A stretch of 35,889 bases of DNA, taken from JAZRUF01 sp045636205 (lineage in GTDB: Bacteria > Bacillota > Clostridia > Oscillospirales > JAAYXM01). The stretch lies in contig JAZTXE010000072.1 of NCBI GenBank assembly GCA_045636205.1, positions 1 to 35,889 of the forward strand, given 5' to 3'. The notes beneath the pieces are model-generated. The model had not been told where the DNA came from, made no database searches, and worked only from the letters and a program-made list of their open reading frames with translations. Position numbers and translations under genes: made by a program. Shown here one piece after another: positions 8,865 to 16,266 of this stretch; positions within the stretch are counted from its first letter, which is position 1; each line of letters opens with the position of its first letter.

Positions 8865-8898
8865 AACAGACGCAGCGCAAAAATGCGGTGCGTCTGTT
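8865..8898 (-). terminator. Intra-operon hairpin before the flavoprotein gene
   Basis: Ten-base arms (8865-8874 and 8889-8898) extended by an inner three-pair stem, followed on the minus strand by TTTC. It lies in the 69-base gap between the short-chain dehydrogenase and the flavoprotein gene. It may attenuate read-through or act as an mRNA processing or stability element; no separate promoter was recognised downstream of it. Confidence 0.6.
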
Positions 8899-8905
8899 AA
8901 CTTAA

Positions 8906-9682
8906 TTACATTCTGCGGATATGGAAGCCACCGTCAGCGTTGAGTACCTGACCTGTTGCAAAGTCCAAATTACCGCTTACCGCGCTGAGTACGCATTTTG
9001 CAACGTCCTCCGGCTGACCCATTCTCGGAATGGGGGTCAGACCGTCAGCAATCATTTTCTCGTATTTGTCGCGTACTCCCGAGGTCATATCTGTTTCGAT
9101 TATACCGGGCCGCACTTCAAAAACCGGGATGCCGCAAGCAGCTAAGCGGTCGGCAAAAAGCTGCGTCACCATGGAAATTCCGGCTTTTGAAATGCAATAT
9201 TCGCCACGGTTTACCGAGGAGGTATAAGAGGAAATCGAGGCAACGTTTACAATGCGCGGAGTGTAATCTTCAAGTCCGCGCTTTTGCATGTCAAGCATCA
9301 GATTTGCTGCATGCTGACACATGAAAAACGTACCCTCTAAGTTGACAGAAAGAACTTCTTCAAAGCTTTCTGCAGTGGTCTCTAAAATGTCCATACGAAC
9401 ACGCGGAGCCATACCCGCGTTGTTTACAAGGACATCCAAACGACCGAATTTACTGTCAATTTCTTTAAATAATGCAACACGTGCATCTGCGGAAGCTATA
9501 TTCATCTGGTGGTAATGCACTTCGGCGCCGGTTGCGCGCAACTCAGCTATTGCGTCGGCAGACGAAGCCTCATCTGCGGTGCCGGAGATAATTACCGTAT
9601 AACCCGCGTTGCAGAGGGCCTTTGCTATTGCAAAGCCTATGCCGCGGCGTGAGCCAGTAACAGCAGCTATTTTGTTGGTCAT
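8906..9682 (-). CDS. Short-chain dehydrogenase/reductase (FabG-like)
   Basis: A 258-residue classical SDR. It shows the NAD(P)-binding TGSRRGIG motif (residues 9-16), NNAG at 87-90, the structural Asn114, a catalytic serine at 149/151 and the YxxxK pair Tyr162/Lys166. RPGIIETDM follows, as in 3-ketoacyl-ACP reductase-like enzymes. Arginines in the glycine loop favour NADP(H), but this is weak evidence. Its ribosome-binding site AAAGGAG lies inside the last codons of the OYE-like gene, only four bases separate the two genes, and the pair is probably translationally coupled. Context (OYE-like reductase and flavoprotein) points to oxidation or reduction of a hydroxyl group in a catabolic or detoxifying pathway rather than to fatty acid synthesis. 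Confidence 0.85.
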   Translation of the reverse strand: MTNKIAAVTGSRRGIGFAIAKALCNAGYTVIISGTADEASSADAIAELRATGAEVHYHQMNIASADARVALFKEIDSKFGRLDVLVNNAGMAPRVRMDILETTAESFEEVLSVNLEGTFFMCQHAANLMLDMQKRGLEDYTPRIVNVASISSYTSSVNRGEYCISKAGISMVTQLFADRLAACGIPVFEVRPGIIETDMTSGVRDKYEKMIADGLTPIPRMGQPEDVAKCVLSAVSGNLDFATGQVLNADGGFHIRRM

Positions 9683-9686
9683 TTAT

Positions 9687-11024
9687 CTATTCTCCTTTGT
9701 GCTGAACGTATTTCTGATAAAGTGGCAGATATACGCTCGGGTCTTTAATTACACAACCGGTGACAGACCCTGCACGCATAAGCTCGGTACATTTACTGCA
9801 GGCTATGCAGCAGTTTTTCGGGTTCATCTCACCATTTTTGAGAATATCGGCAGCGAACTGCGGATATGCAAATGCCATACGGCCGTAACCCGCGAGGTCT
9901 GCATGACCTTCGGTAATCATACCCGCTGCCTGATATGGGGAGAACTGGCGCAGATATGAGTATACGGATGAAACAACCGTCATGTCGGGGATTGCCTTTT
10001 TAACTTCGGAAATAACATTGCAGGCACGGCTTACACCCTCGAGCGGATGCTCAGGTGCTTCATAGCCGCCCATATCATACGGACGGTTGACATGCGGATT
10101 GTTGTACGGGTTTCCGAGAGTGAAATCTATAATACGCATACCGTATTCATTGTAGAAACGGCGTACAAGCTCAATAGGTTCGGAGGTGTCCGGCTCGCAT
10201 CCGCCGTTCGGGCTTACACCCCATCCGTAAGGATGGGCATAGCCGTCATACAGATTCATGCGTGTGGTTACCAAAGTATTTGAGGAAACTGATGCACGTG
10301 CACTCGCGATAGCTTCGCGCAACAGTCGCGTACGGTTTTCGAAAGAACCGCCGAAATCACCCGGGCGGGTAAAGGCGCTTAAGAATTCGCATACCAGATA
10401 ACGATGGCACGCCTTGATGTCAACACCGTCAAATCCTGCTTGCTCTGCAAGACGAGCGGCTACGCCGTATTGTTCAATCAAATTGCGCAGGTAATCATCC
10501 GTAACTATGCGGTCGGAAGAAATCGGTGTTTCTGCCTCAAGTATCGGATGGTTATTATAAGCTATCATCGGAGCCGGCTTGCCTTCAGGCTTGGAATAAC
10601 GCCCCGAATGTGTAAGCTGTAGGAAGATTTTCGGCGCATAGCCGTGACGCTCCATGCTGCGGGTTTTAATCATATCCACCATGCGCTGATAATCGGAAAG
10701 ATTTTTCTCGGTTATCATCAGCTGGCGCGGATTTGCGCGACCCTCCTCAACTATAGCTGCGGCCTCCGCCCAGATAAGACCTGCGCCGCTTTCAGCAAAG
10801 CGCTCGTATCTGCGGATTGTCAGCTCGCTTGGAGTTCCGCCAACGTCAGAGTCACACCCCTCCATCGGCTGGATAGCCAGACGGTTGGGAATGGTATGAG
10901 CTCCGACGCTGACAGGAGTTGAGAGTATACTCAAGTCAGCTGAAAGAGGAAGGCTGACCTGGAGTTCATGTATTTTTTGTTTTACATCATCTAAAGTTTG
11001 AAATTTAAAACGCTCGTGTTTCAT
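9687..11024 (-). CDS. Old Yellow Enzyme-like NADH:flavin oxidoreductase with Fe-S cysteines
   Basis: A 445-residue FMN TIM-barrel protein of the OYE/2,4-dienoyl-CoA reductase superfamily. The family features are NRLAIQPMEG near residue 47, LQLTHSGRYS at 136-145, and FGGSFENRTR at 224-233. At the active-site pair that is usually HxxH the sequence is KACH, so Lys204 replaces the first histidine and His207 is kept. A cysteine cluster CIACSKC plus Cys424 near the C-terminus (residues 406-424) resembles the [4Fe-4S] ligands of dienoyl-CoA reductase and BaiCD/BaiH. However, the C-terminal FAD/NAD domain of those ~640-residue enzymes is absent. The ATG at 11024 is preceded by AAGGA; an upstream in-frame start at 11078 has no such site. 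First gene of a three-gene operon divergent from an AraC regulator. Substrate unknown. Confidence 0.85.
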   Translation of the reverse strand: MKHERFKFQTLDDVKQKIHELQVSLPLSADLSILSTPVSVGAHTIPNRLAIQPMEGCDSDVGGTPSELTIRRYERFAESGAGLIWAEAAAIVEEGRANPRQLMITEKNLSDYQRMVDMIKTRSMERHGYAPKIFLQLTHSGRYSKPEGKPAPMIAYNNHPILEAETPISSDRIVTDDYLRNLIEQYGVAARLAEQAGFDGVDIKACHRYLVCEFLSAFTRPGDFGGSFENRTRLLREAIASARASVSSNTLVTTRMNLYDGYAHPYGWGVSPNGGCEPDTSEPIELVRRFYNEYGMRIIDFTLGNPYNNPHVNRPYDMGGYEAPEHPLEGVSRACNVISEVKKAIPDMTVVSSVYSYLRQFSPYQAAGMITEGHADLAGYGRMAFAYPQFAADILKNGEMNPKNCCIACSKCTELMRAGSVTGCVIKDPSVYLPLYQKYVQHKGE

Positions 11025-11085
11025 CTTTTCACGTCCTTGTATTATTTGCCGGGATAGTATATAATTAAAAAAAGACAAAATTATA

Positions 11086-11105
11086 CAGAGCCCTCAAAAG
11101 CTCTG
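11086..11105. repeat. Inverted repeat at the predicted start of the OYE operon transcript
   Basis: CAGAGC and GCTCTG (11086-11091 and 11100-11105) are perfect complements separated by eight bases. They overlap the predicted transcription start of the OYE operon (about 11100). It could be an operator or a 5'-end hairpin. It is not a tandem direct repeat of the kind many AraC proteins bind. Confidence 0.45.
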
Positions 11106-11106
11106 C

Positions 11107-11135
11107 ATTGTATTGTATCACAGATTTTAAGTCAA
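11107..11135 (-). promoter_or_regulatory. Sigma-A-type promoter of the OYE-SDR-flavoprotein operon
   Basis: On the minus strand TTGACT (11130-11135) and TACAAT (11107-11112) are 17 bases apart, in the divergent intergenic region between the OYE-like gene and the AraC-type regulator. The leader to the OYE ATG at 11024 would be about 76 bases. Confidence 0.7.
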
Positions 11136-11199
11136 GTGTCATATTAAATTGCCATGTTATATGTAAAATTTGCTGTGTTATGGAATGAGGGTGTTGGAA

Positions 11200-12012
11200 A
11201 TGAGCGTTACATCGGGAGGTCCGGCTTGTGTTTTTGCAAATCGGCAGATGCAGTTTATAAGGCATTTTCACAATGCGCATCAGATACTGTATGTAAAGGG
11301 TGGTGCGGTTAAGCTTTTGGTGGGTGAGCATGAATATATTGCGCGCCCAAATTGTCTTATGCTTATAAGCCGTATGGAAGAGCACAGCATTGAGGTACTT
11401 GAGGATGAAGGCAAGTATCTGCGCTATTACATAGAGCTTTCGCCTGAGCAGTTAAACCGAATGATACCCGACCCCAAGCTTCGCTCGGTATTTGTAAGCC
11501 GCGCAAAGAATTTTTGCCATGTGTTTGATATGAGTGCGGATGCAGACAGGGTTGCGCGGTTATTTGAAGAAATGCACAATAATTCAAACACTGAAGAGCC
11601 GTTTAGAAATGAGATGCTGGCAGCGCAGCTTATGCAGCTTATGATAATGACATATCGCCTGCACCCGGAGCAGTTTCCGCAACCGAAAAAAGGTGTCAGC
11701 TCTGCAATTTATCAAGTTCAACAGTATCTTGACGAGCATTTTGCAGAGGACTGTTCAATAGCTGATATTGCAAAAGAGATGTTCTTAAGCCCGTACTATT
11801 TATCCCACGCATTTAAGGAGTGGACAGGGTATTCACCAAAGCAGTATATGATGCTCTCGCGCATATCGTGTGCAAAGGAGCTTTTGTTTTCTACTGAACT
11901 TACGGTTTCTGAGATAAGTACCAAATGCGGGTTTGGAGATGTAAGTAATTTTGTGCGTACGTTTAAAAAGGAGAGCGGACAGACCCCTGAACAGTACAGG
12001 CGCAGTCTGTAA
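11200..12012 (+). CDS. AraC-family transcriptional regulator
   Basis: A 270-residue regulator. The N-terminal ~110 residues look like a cupin/AraC effector-binding domain: HNAHQILYVKGG, then VGEHEYIARPN. The C-terminal ~100 residues carry the two helix-turn-helix units typical of AraC/XylS proteins: SIADIAKEMFLSPYYLSHAF and VSEISTKCGFGDVSNFVRTF, ending with SGQTPEQYRR. The ATG at 11200 has a GAGGGTG ribosome-binding site at 11187-11193; in-frame starts further upstream do not. It is divergent from the OYE-SDR-flavoprotein operon and directly upstream of the alcohol dehydrogenase gene, so it probably regulates one or both in response to a pathway substrate. Confidence 0.9.
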   Translation: MSVTSGGPACVFANRQMQFIRHFHNAHQILYVKGGAVKLLVGEHEYIARPNCLMLISRMEEHSIEVLEDEGKYLRYYIELSPEQLNRMIPDPKLRSVFVSRAKNFCHVFDMSADADRVARLFEEMHNNSNTEEPFRNEMLAAQLMQLMIMTYRLHPEQFPQPKKGVSSAIYQVQQYLDEHFAEDCSIADIAKEMFLSPYYLSHAFKEWTGYSPKQYMMLSRISCAKELLFSTELTVSEISTKCGFGDVSNFVRTFKKESGQTPEQYRRSL

Positions 12013-12048
12013 TCTGAAAAGCTGGAGTTTAATTACTTGCGGCATATT

Positions 12049-12078
12049 TTGCATAACTTGTATTAAGATGGGTATTAT
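12049..12078 (+). promoter_or_regulatory. Candidate promoter of the alcohol dehydrogenase gene
   Basis: TTGCAT (12049-12054) and TATTAT (12073-12078) are 18 bases apart, in the 106-base gap before the alcohol dehydrogenase gene. The -10 element overlaps the first arm of a hairpin, so promoter and hairpin may be alternative readings of the same bases. Confidence 0.4.
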
Positions 12079-12104
12079 AAAAGATATCCATCTTAAATTT
12101 TTAT
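12065..12104 (+). terminator. Terminator or attenuator between araC-type gene and adh
   Basis: Eleven-base arms (12065-12075 and 12084-12094) pair fully in RNA with one G-U, have an 8-base loop, and are followed by AAATTTTTATT. This is a plausible rho-independent terminator for the regulator gene and sits just upstream of the alcohol dehydrogenase ribosome-binding site. Confidence 0.65.
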
Positions 12105-12118
12105 TGGAGAGGTGCTCA

Positions 12119-13174
12119 ATGAAAGGTTTTGCAATGAAGGCGATAGGTAAAGTATCGTGGATTGAAAAGGAGCGTCCGGTATGCGGAGAGCTCGATGCGA
12201 TTATAAAACCTATTGCGGTTTCGCCATGCAGCTCGGATATACACACCGTCTGGGAAGGTGCACTTGGTGAGCGGAGTGACATGATTTTGGGACATGAAGC
12301 TGTAGGAGAAGTTGTGGAAGTCGGATCCCTTGTACGCGACTTTAAACCCGGAGATAAGGTGCTGGTTCCTGCAATAACACCGGACTGGATGTCCCGCGAG
12401 GCGCAGGCAGGGTATTCGATGCATTCGGGCGGTATGCTGGCGGGATGGAAGTTCTCCAATTTCAAAGACGGTGTTTTCGGTGAATTCTTTCACGTAAATG
12501 AGGCGGACGGAAATTTGGCATGCCTTCCGGAGGGTATGGATGTTGCTTCTGCGGTGATGCTCAGCGACATGGTTCCGACCGGGTTCCACGGCGTTGAGCT
12601 TGCAGATGTACAGTTTGGCGACGATGTATGCGTTATAGGAATAGGACCGGTCGGACTTATGTCCGTCGCAGCTGCGGCTCTTCGCGGTGCAGCAAGGCTT
12701 TATGCGGTGGGTTCGCGCCCGGTATGTGTCAAGACTGCGCTCGAATACGGTGCTACCGATACGATAAACTATAAAGACGGAGATATCGTAGAGCAGATAA
12801 TGGAAAAAACCAAAGGTGCCGGAGTTGATCGCGTAGTAATAGCCGGAGGAGATGAGAGTACATTTGCTCAAGCGGTTAAAATGTTAAAACCGGGCGGTTG
12901 TATCGGAAATGTTAATTACCTGGGCGGTGCGGACAATGTTCCGATTCCACGAGTCGAATGGGGTTGCGGAATGGGGCATAAAACCATTGCCGGAGGTCTT
13001 ATGCCGGGCGGAAGACGACGCATGGAAAAACTTGCCGCACTTATGACATCCGGGCGTCTTGATACGTCCAAACTCATAACACACAGATTTAACGGATTTC
13101 GGCATGTGGAAGAAGCGCTCATGCTTATGAAGGATAAGCCAAGCGACCTGATAAAGCCGGTTGTAATAATTTGA
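12119..13174 (+). CDS. NADP-dependent secondary alcohol dehydrogenase (Zn, isopropanol type)
   Basis: A 351-residue medium-chain zinc alcohol dehydrogenase, closely matching the remembered Thermoanaerobacter brockii/Clostridium beijerinckii secondary alcohol dehydrogenases (352 and 351 residues). It opens with MKGFAMKAIGKVSWIEKE. The catalytic zinc ligands Cys37, His59 and Asp150 (with Glu60) are at the same numbers, as are the NADP-specific residues Gly198, Ser199, Arg200 and Tyr218. The four structural-zinc cysteines of plant/animal enzymes are absent, as expected for this group. It interconverts ketones and secondary alcohols such as acetone and isopropanol with NADP(H). GGAGAGG precedes the ATG at 12119. 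Being next to the AraC regulator and divergent from the redox operon, it may act on a ketone or alcohol from the same pathway. Confidence 0.95.
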   Translation: MKGFAMKAIGKVSWIEKERPVCGELDAIIKPIAVSPCSSDIHTVWEGALGERSDMILGHEAVGEVVEVGSLVRDFKPGDKVLVPAITPDWMSREAQAGYSMHSGGMLAGWKFSNFKDGVFGEFFHVNEADGNLACLPEGMDVASAVMLSDMVPTGFHGVELADVQFGDDVCVIGIGPVGLMSVAAAALRGAARLYAVGSRPVCVKTALEYGATDTINYKDGDIVEQIMEKTKGAGVDRVVIAGGDESTFAQAVKMLKPGGCIGNVNYLGGADNVPIPRVEWGCGMGHKTIAGGLMPGGRRRMEKLAALMTSGRLDTSKLITHRFNGFRHVEEALMLMKDKPSDLIKPVVII

Positions 13175-13178
13175 AAGG

Positions 13179-13212
13179 AAAAGTTCCGCTTAAAACAGGC
13201 GGAACTTTTTTG
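13179..13212 (+). terminator. Rho-independent terminator after the alcohol dehydrogenase gene
   Basis: A perfect 11-base stem (13179-13189 with 13199-13209) ends in a run of six T. It starts just after the stop codon at 13174. Confidence 0.9.
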
Positions 13213-13213
13213 T

Positions 13214-13241
13214 TCAATTTATGCGCATTCCGGCATAGACT
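13214..13241 (+). promoter_or_regulatory. Candidate sigma-E (sporulation) promoter of yqfC
   Basis: TCAATTT (13214-13220; 5 of 7 to the sigma-E -35 consensus) and CATAGACT (13234-13241; 7 of 8 to the -10 consensus) have a 13-base spacer. It lies 40 bases before yqfC, and B. subtilis yqfCD is known to be sigma-E dependent. No clear sigma-A promoter was seen. The similarity is by eye. Confidence 0.35.
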
Positions 13242-13281
13242 TTTATATGCTTAAACAATAAGTGCGGAGGTGCATTGATAT

Positions 13282-13569
13282 ATGGCAGGTAAGGAAAATA
13301 ATATCGGGTTTCTCGAGCGCGCGGCGGAAATACTTGATATACCGGCAGAGGCGGTCGCCGGGGTTACGCATATTGAAATAACCGGTACGCGGGAGTTCTT
13401 TATTGAGAATCACAAGGGTATTCTCGAGTATACGGATACGGAGATAAAGATTAATGCCGGGAAAAATATTTTGCGTGTAATCGGGAGTCGGCTTGCGGTC
13501 AGTTCCATGACAGCAAACGAGCTTAAACTTACAGGTGACATACAAACTATTGAATTTATACGCGTATAG
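13282..13569 (+). CDS. yqfC: Sporulation protein YqfC
   Basis: A 95-residue protein of the YabP/YqfC family, expected at 90-100 residues. It carries the segments GVTHIEITGTREFFIENHKGILEYTD (split here as GVTHIEITGTREF and IENHKGILEY) and a C-terminal VIGSRLAVSSMTANELKLTGDI region typical of the family. GGAGGTG (13266-13272) precedes the ATG. The function is not known in biochemical terms; in B. subtilis it is made in the mother cell under sigma-E. It is directly followed by yqfD, as in most spore formers. Confidence 0.9.
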   Translation: MAGKENNIGFLERAAEILDIPAEAVAGVTHIEITGTREFFIENHKGILEYTDTEIKINAGKNILRVIGSRLAVSSMTANELKLTGDIQTIEFIRV

Positions 13570-13581
13570 GAGAAAGACGTT

Positions 13582-14766
13582 ATGCTTGGAATTTTGAATT
13601 TCTTCCTCGGCTGGGTTCTTGTAGAAGTGCGCGGTGCGTATATAGAACGTTTTCTGAATTTGTGCTCGCAAAATCAAATAAGCTTTTGGGGGATGGAGAG
13701 AGTTGAACCTGATTTAATAAAGATAAAAGTCAAGGTAGCAGACTATCGCAAGCTCAGACCGTATGCGAAAAAAGCCATGTGTAAATTACATATTGTGTCA
13801 AAGTATGGTCTTCCGTTTTTTACAGTCAGATTCAAAAAACGTGGAATTCTCATTGCCGGATTTATAGTGTTTGCAGCAATAGCATGGGTACTTACCTCAT
13901 TTGTATGGGTGATAGATATATCCGGCTGCAGTGGTGAGGAAAAAGAAACCCTTGAAAAATACTTGAAAGAAAACGGCGTCTATATCGGCTCTTATGTTCC
14001 TCATATAAATATATCGAATATTAAAAATGAGATACTTATAAAAATGCCGGAGCTTATTTATGTGGGAGTAAACATAACCGGAAGCCATGCGGATGTACAT
14101 GTGCGTAAAAGAGTGGACGCGCCACAGATTGAAAGCGAAAAAGATGAGCCATGCAGCATAGTTGCCAGGCGCGGTGGCATAATAACTTCGGTAGTGGTTC
14201 AATCCGGAACACAAGAGGTGCAAAAAGGCGATACCGTGACAGAGGGGCAACTTCTTGCAAGCAGTTACATGACCGGGCGTACGGGAACAACCGTAGTAAC
14301 ACGCGCCAAAGCGCAGGTGCGCGCCCGCACATGGTATACAGTTACATCGCTTTTCCCCATGAAAACCGATTTTAAAACATATACCGGACGCGAAAGTCAG
14401 AGGAAAACACTTGTTTTTTCAGGACGAAGATTAAAATTATACGGAAACAGTAGAATTCCGTATGAGAAATGTGATAAAATAGTAAAAACAACCGTTTTGA
14501 CTTTGCCGTGGGATATACGTCTGCCTATAGCGCTTGAGACCGAGCAGTTTAAAGAATATGTTACGGAGAGCGCGAATATCCCACCCGAAACCGCACTTGA
14601 ATATCTGTCTGACGGACTCCAGAATGTTTTGGATTTAGGTCCGGACGGTAAAGTGCTCGACAGAAGATATACGGCGGGGTTTAAAGGAAATGTTGCGCGT
14701 GTTACCATGACTGCCGAGTGCGAGGAAGAAATCGGAGTCGAACAAAAGATACCGAAAGGTGAGTGA
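13582..14766 (+). CDS. yqfD: Sporulation protein YqfD
   Basis: A 394-residue protein (B. subtilis YqfD is about 398). It has a cytoplasmic N-terminal region with FLNLCSQNQISFW, one strong membrane segment near residues 92-113, and a long C-terminal extracytoplasmic region with IVARRGGIITSVVVQSG and GDTVTEGQLLASS, resembling the biotinyl/lipoyl-type loop present in this family. GGAGAAAG precedes the ATG. It lies 12 bases after yqfC and 11 bases before phoH, in the usual order. Needed for sporulation at the sigma-E stage in B. subtilis; exact role unknown. Confidence 0.92.
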   Translation: MLGILNFFLGWVLVEVRGAYIERFLNLCSQNQISFWGMERVEPDLIKIKVKVADYRKLRPYAKKAMCKLHIVSKYGLPFFTVRFKKRGILIAGFIVFAAIAWVLTSFVWVIDISGCSGEEKETLEKYLKENGVYIGSYVPHINISNIKNEILIKMPELIYVGVNITGSHADVHVRKRVDAPQIESEKDEPCSIVARRGGIITSVVVQSGTQEVQKGDTVTEGQLLASSYMTGRTGTTVVTRAKAQVRARTWYTVTSLFPMKTDFKTYTGRESQRKTLVFSGRRLKLYGNSRIPYEKCDKIVKTTVLTLPWDIRLPIALETEQFKEYVTESANIPPETALEYLSDGLQNVLDLGPDGKVLDRRYTAGFKGNVARVTMTAECEEEIGVEQKIPKGE

Positions 14767-14777
14767 GCACTTAACTT

Positions 14778-15752
14778 ATGACAGAGAAAACCATCAATGT
14801 TGACCGTCTCGACCAGATAATAAGCGTGTTTGGCTCTTTTGACGAGAATATAACGCTTATGGAACGCGAGCTGGGCGTAAAAGTAGTAAACCGCGATACC
14901 GAGCTTAAGGTGAGCGGAAGTGAAGAGGACGTAAGCCGCGCGGTGCGGGTTATAGAAAGTTTGCTCTCGCTTTCCTCAAGAGGTGAACCGATAAACGAGC
15001 AGAACATACGCTATGTTATGGATTTGGTCGCGGAGAATAACGAGGATAAAATCCAACAGCTTGCGGGGGATGTTATCTGCGTAACCGTAAAGGGAAAGCC
15101 GATAAAACCTAAAACCATAGGCCAGAAGGATTATATAAAGTCTATACAAAACAATACGATAACTTTAGGCGTAGGTCCTGCGGGTACAGGAAAAACATAT
15201 TTAGCCGTTGCCTGCGCGGTCGCGGCATTCCGCGATAAGCAGATAAACCGCATAATTTTGACGCGTCCTGCGATTGAAGCGGGTGAGAAGCTTGGCTTTC
15301 TGCCGGGGGATTTGCAGAGTAAGGTTGACCCGTATTTGCGCCCGCTTTATGACGGACTTTTCGATATGCTCGGTCCTGAGACATATCAGAAATACCTTGA
15401 GCGCGGGAATATAGAGGTCGCACCGCTTGCATATATGCGCGGACGCACACTTGATGACTCTTTTATAATCCTTGACGAAGCGCAGAACACAACACCGGAG
15501 CAGATGAAGATGTTCCTGACGCGTCTGGGGTTTGGCTCAAAGGCGGTAATCACCGGCGATATTACGCAGATTGACTTGCCGGACGGTAAAACATCCGGTC
15601 TTAAAGAGGCGATGCGTGTACTCAAGAACGTCGAGGATGTCGCGCAGTGCGTGCTCAGTGATAAGGACGTCGTGCGTCATGTTCTGGTTCAGCGCATCAT
15701 AAAAGCGTATGATAAATATGAGCAGGAACGCAAAAACCGCGCAAGGAGGTAG
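14778..15752 (+). CDS. phoH: PhoH family P-loop ATPase
   Basis: A 324-residue PhoH protein. Residues 1-~100 form the N-terminal KH-like region (VKVVNRDTELKVSGSEEDV). The P-loop GPAGTGKT is at 133-140 and the Walker B box is ILDEAQN near residue 232, followed by FGSKAVITGDITQIDLP. PhoH proteins are RNA-associated ATPases related to superfamily 1 helicases and are usually encoded next to ybeY, as here (three bases apart). The ribosome-binding site is weak and far (GGTGAG about 14 bases upstream), so translation may be coupled to yqfD. Confidence 0.96.
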   Translation: MTEKTINVDRLDQIISVFGSFDENITLMERELGVKVVNRDTELKVSGSEEDVSRAVRVIESLLSLSSRGEPINEQNIRYVMDLVAENNEDKIQQLAGDVICVTVKGKPIKPKTIGQKDYIKSIQNNTITLGVGPAGTGKTYLAVACAVAAFRDKQINRIILTRPAIEAGEKLGFLPGDLQSKVDPYLRPLYDGLFDMLGPETYQKYLERGNIEVAPLAYMRGRTLDDSFIILDEAQNTTPEQMKMFLTRLGFGSKAVITGDITQIDLPDGKTSGLKEAMRVLKNVEDVAQCVLSDKDVVRHVLVQRIIKAYDKYEQERKNRARR

Positions 15753-15755
15753 AAT

Positions 15756-16262
15756 ATGGATAAGCACAATATATCAGTAATCCCGGTATCCGAAGAAATA
15801 GGATGTACGGATGCACATATTAATCAGATTGACAGTGCTATACGCGCAGCGCTTGCGCATCAGGGCGTGGAAACCGCCTGCGATATATATGTAATGATAA
15901 CCGATGATGCGGGAATCCGCGAATTAAACCGCGAGCACCGCGAGTTGGACAAGCCGACAGACGTGCTGTCATTCCCTATGCAGGAGCTTACCCCCGGCGA
16001 GCCGATAAATCCGTCACCGCTTGAAATAGACCCGGAAACCGGTCTGTATATGCTCGGCGATATGGTAATATCCCTTGAGCGGGCGAAGGCTCAGGCGCAG
16101 GAGTATGGGCACAGTATTGAGCGCGAGCTTGCGTTTCTTGCAGTCCACTCGGTTCTGCATCTTCTCGGCTATGACCATGAAAGAGGCGAAGAAGACGAAA
16201 AACTCCAGTTTGGCATAACCGAACAGGTGCTTGAGGAAATGGGCCTTAAGCGGGAGGCGTAG
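15756..16262 (+). CDS. ybeY: Endoribonuclease YbeY (rRNA maturation factor)
   Basis: A 168-residue zinc metalloprotein. The defining motif HSVLHLLGYDH is present, giving the three zinc ligands His131, His135 and His141. TDVLSFPM (residues 68-75) is also characteristic. YbeY acts in 16S rRNA 3' processing and ribosome quality control. GGAGGT, overlapping the last codons of phoH, precedes the ATG. In B. subtilis the pgpH gene stands between phoH and ybeY; here nothing does. Confidence 0.97.
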   Translation: MDKHNISVIPVSEEIGCTDAHINQIDSAIRAALAHQGVETACDIYVMITDDAGIRELNREHRELDKPTDVLSFPMQELTPGEPINPSPLEIDPETGLYMLGDMVISLERAKAQAQEYGHSIERELAFLAVHSVLHLLGYDHERGEEDEKLQFGITEQVLEEMGLKREA

Positions 16263-16266
16263 GACT

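Noticed and set aside
12116..12871. A 251-codon open frame on the minus strand, opposite the alcohol dehydrogenase gene
   Set aside because: It lies entirely within a well-identified gene, has no recognisable motif, and reads as low-complexity shadow coding.
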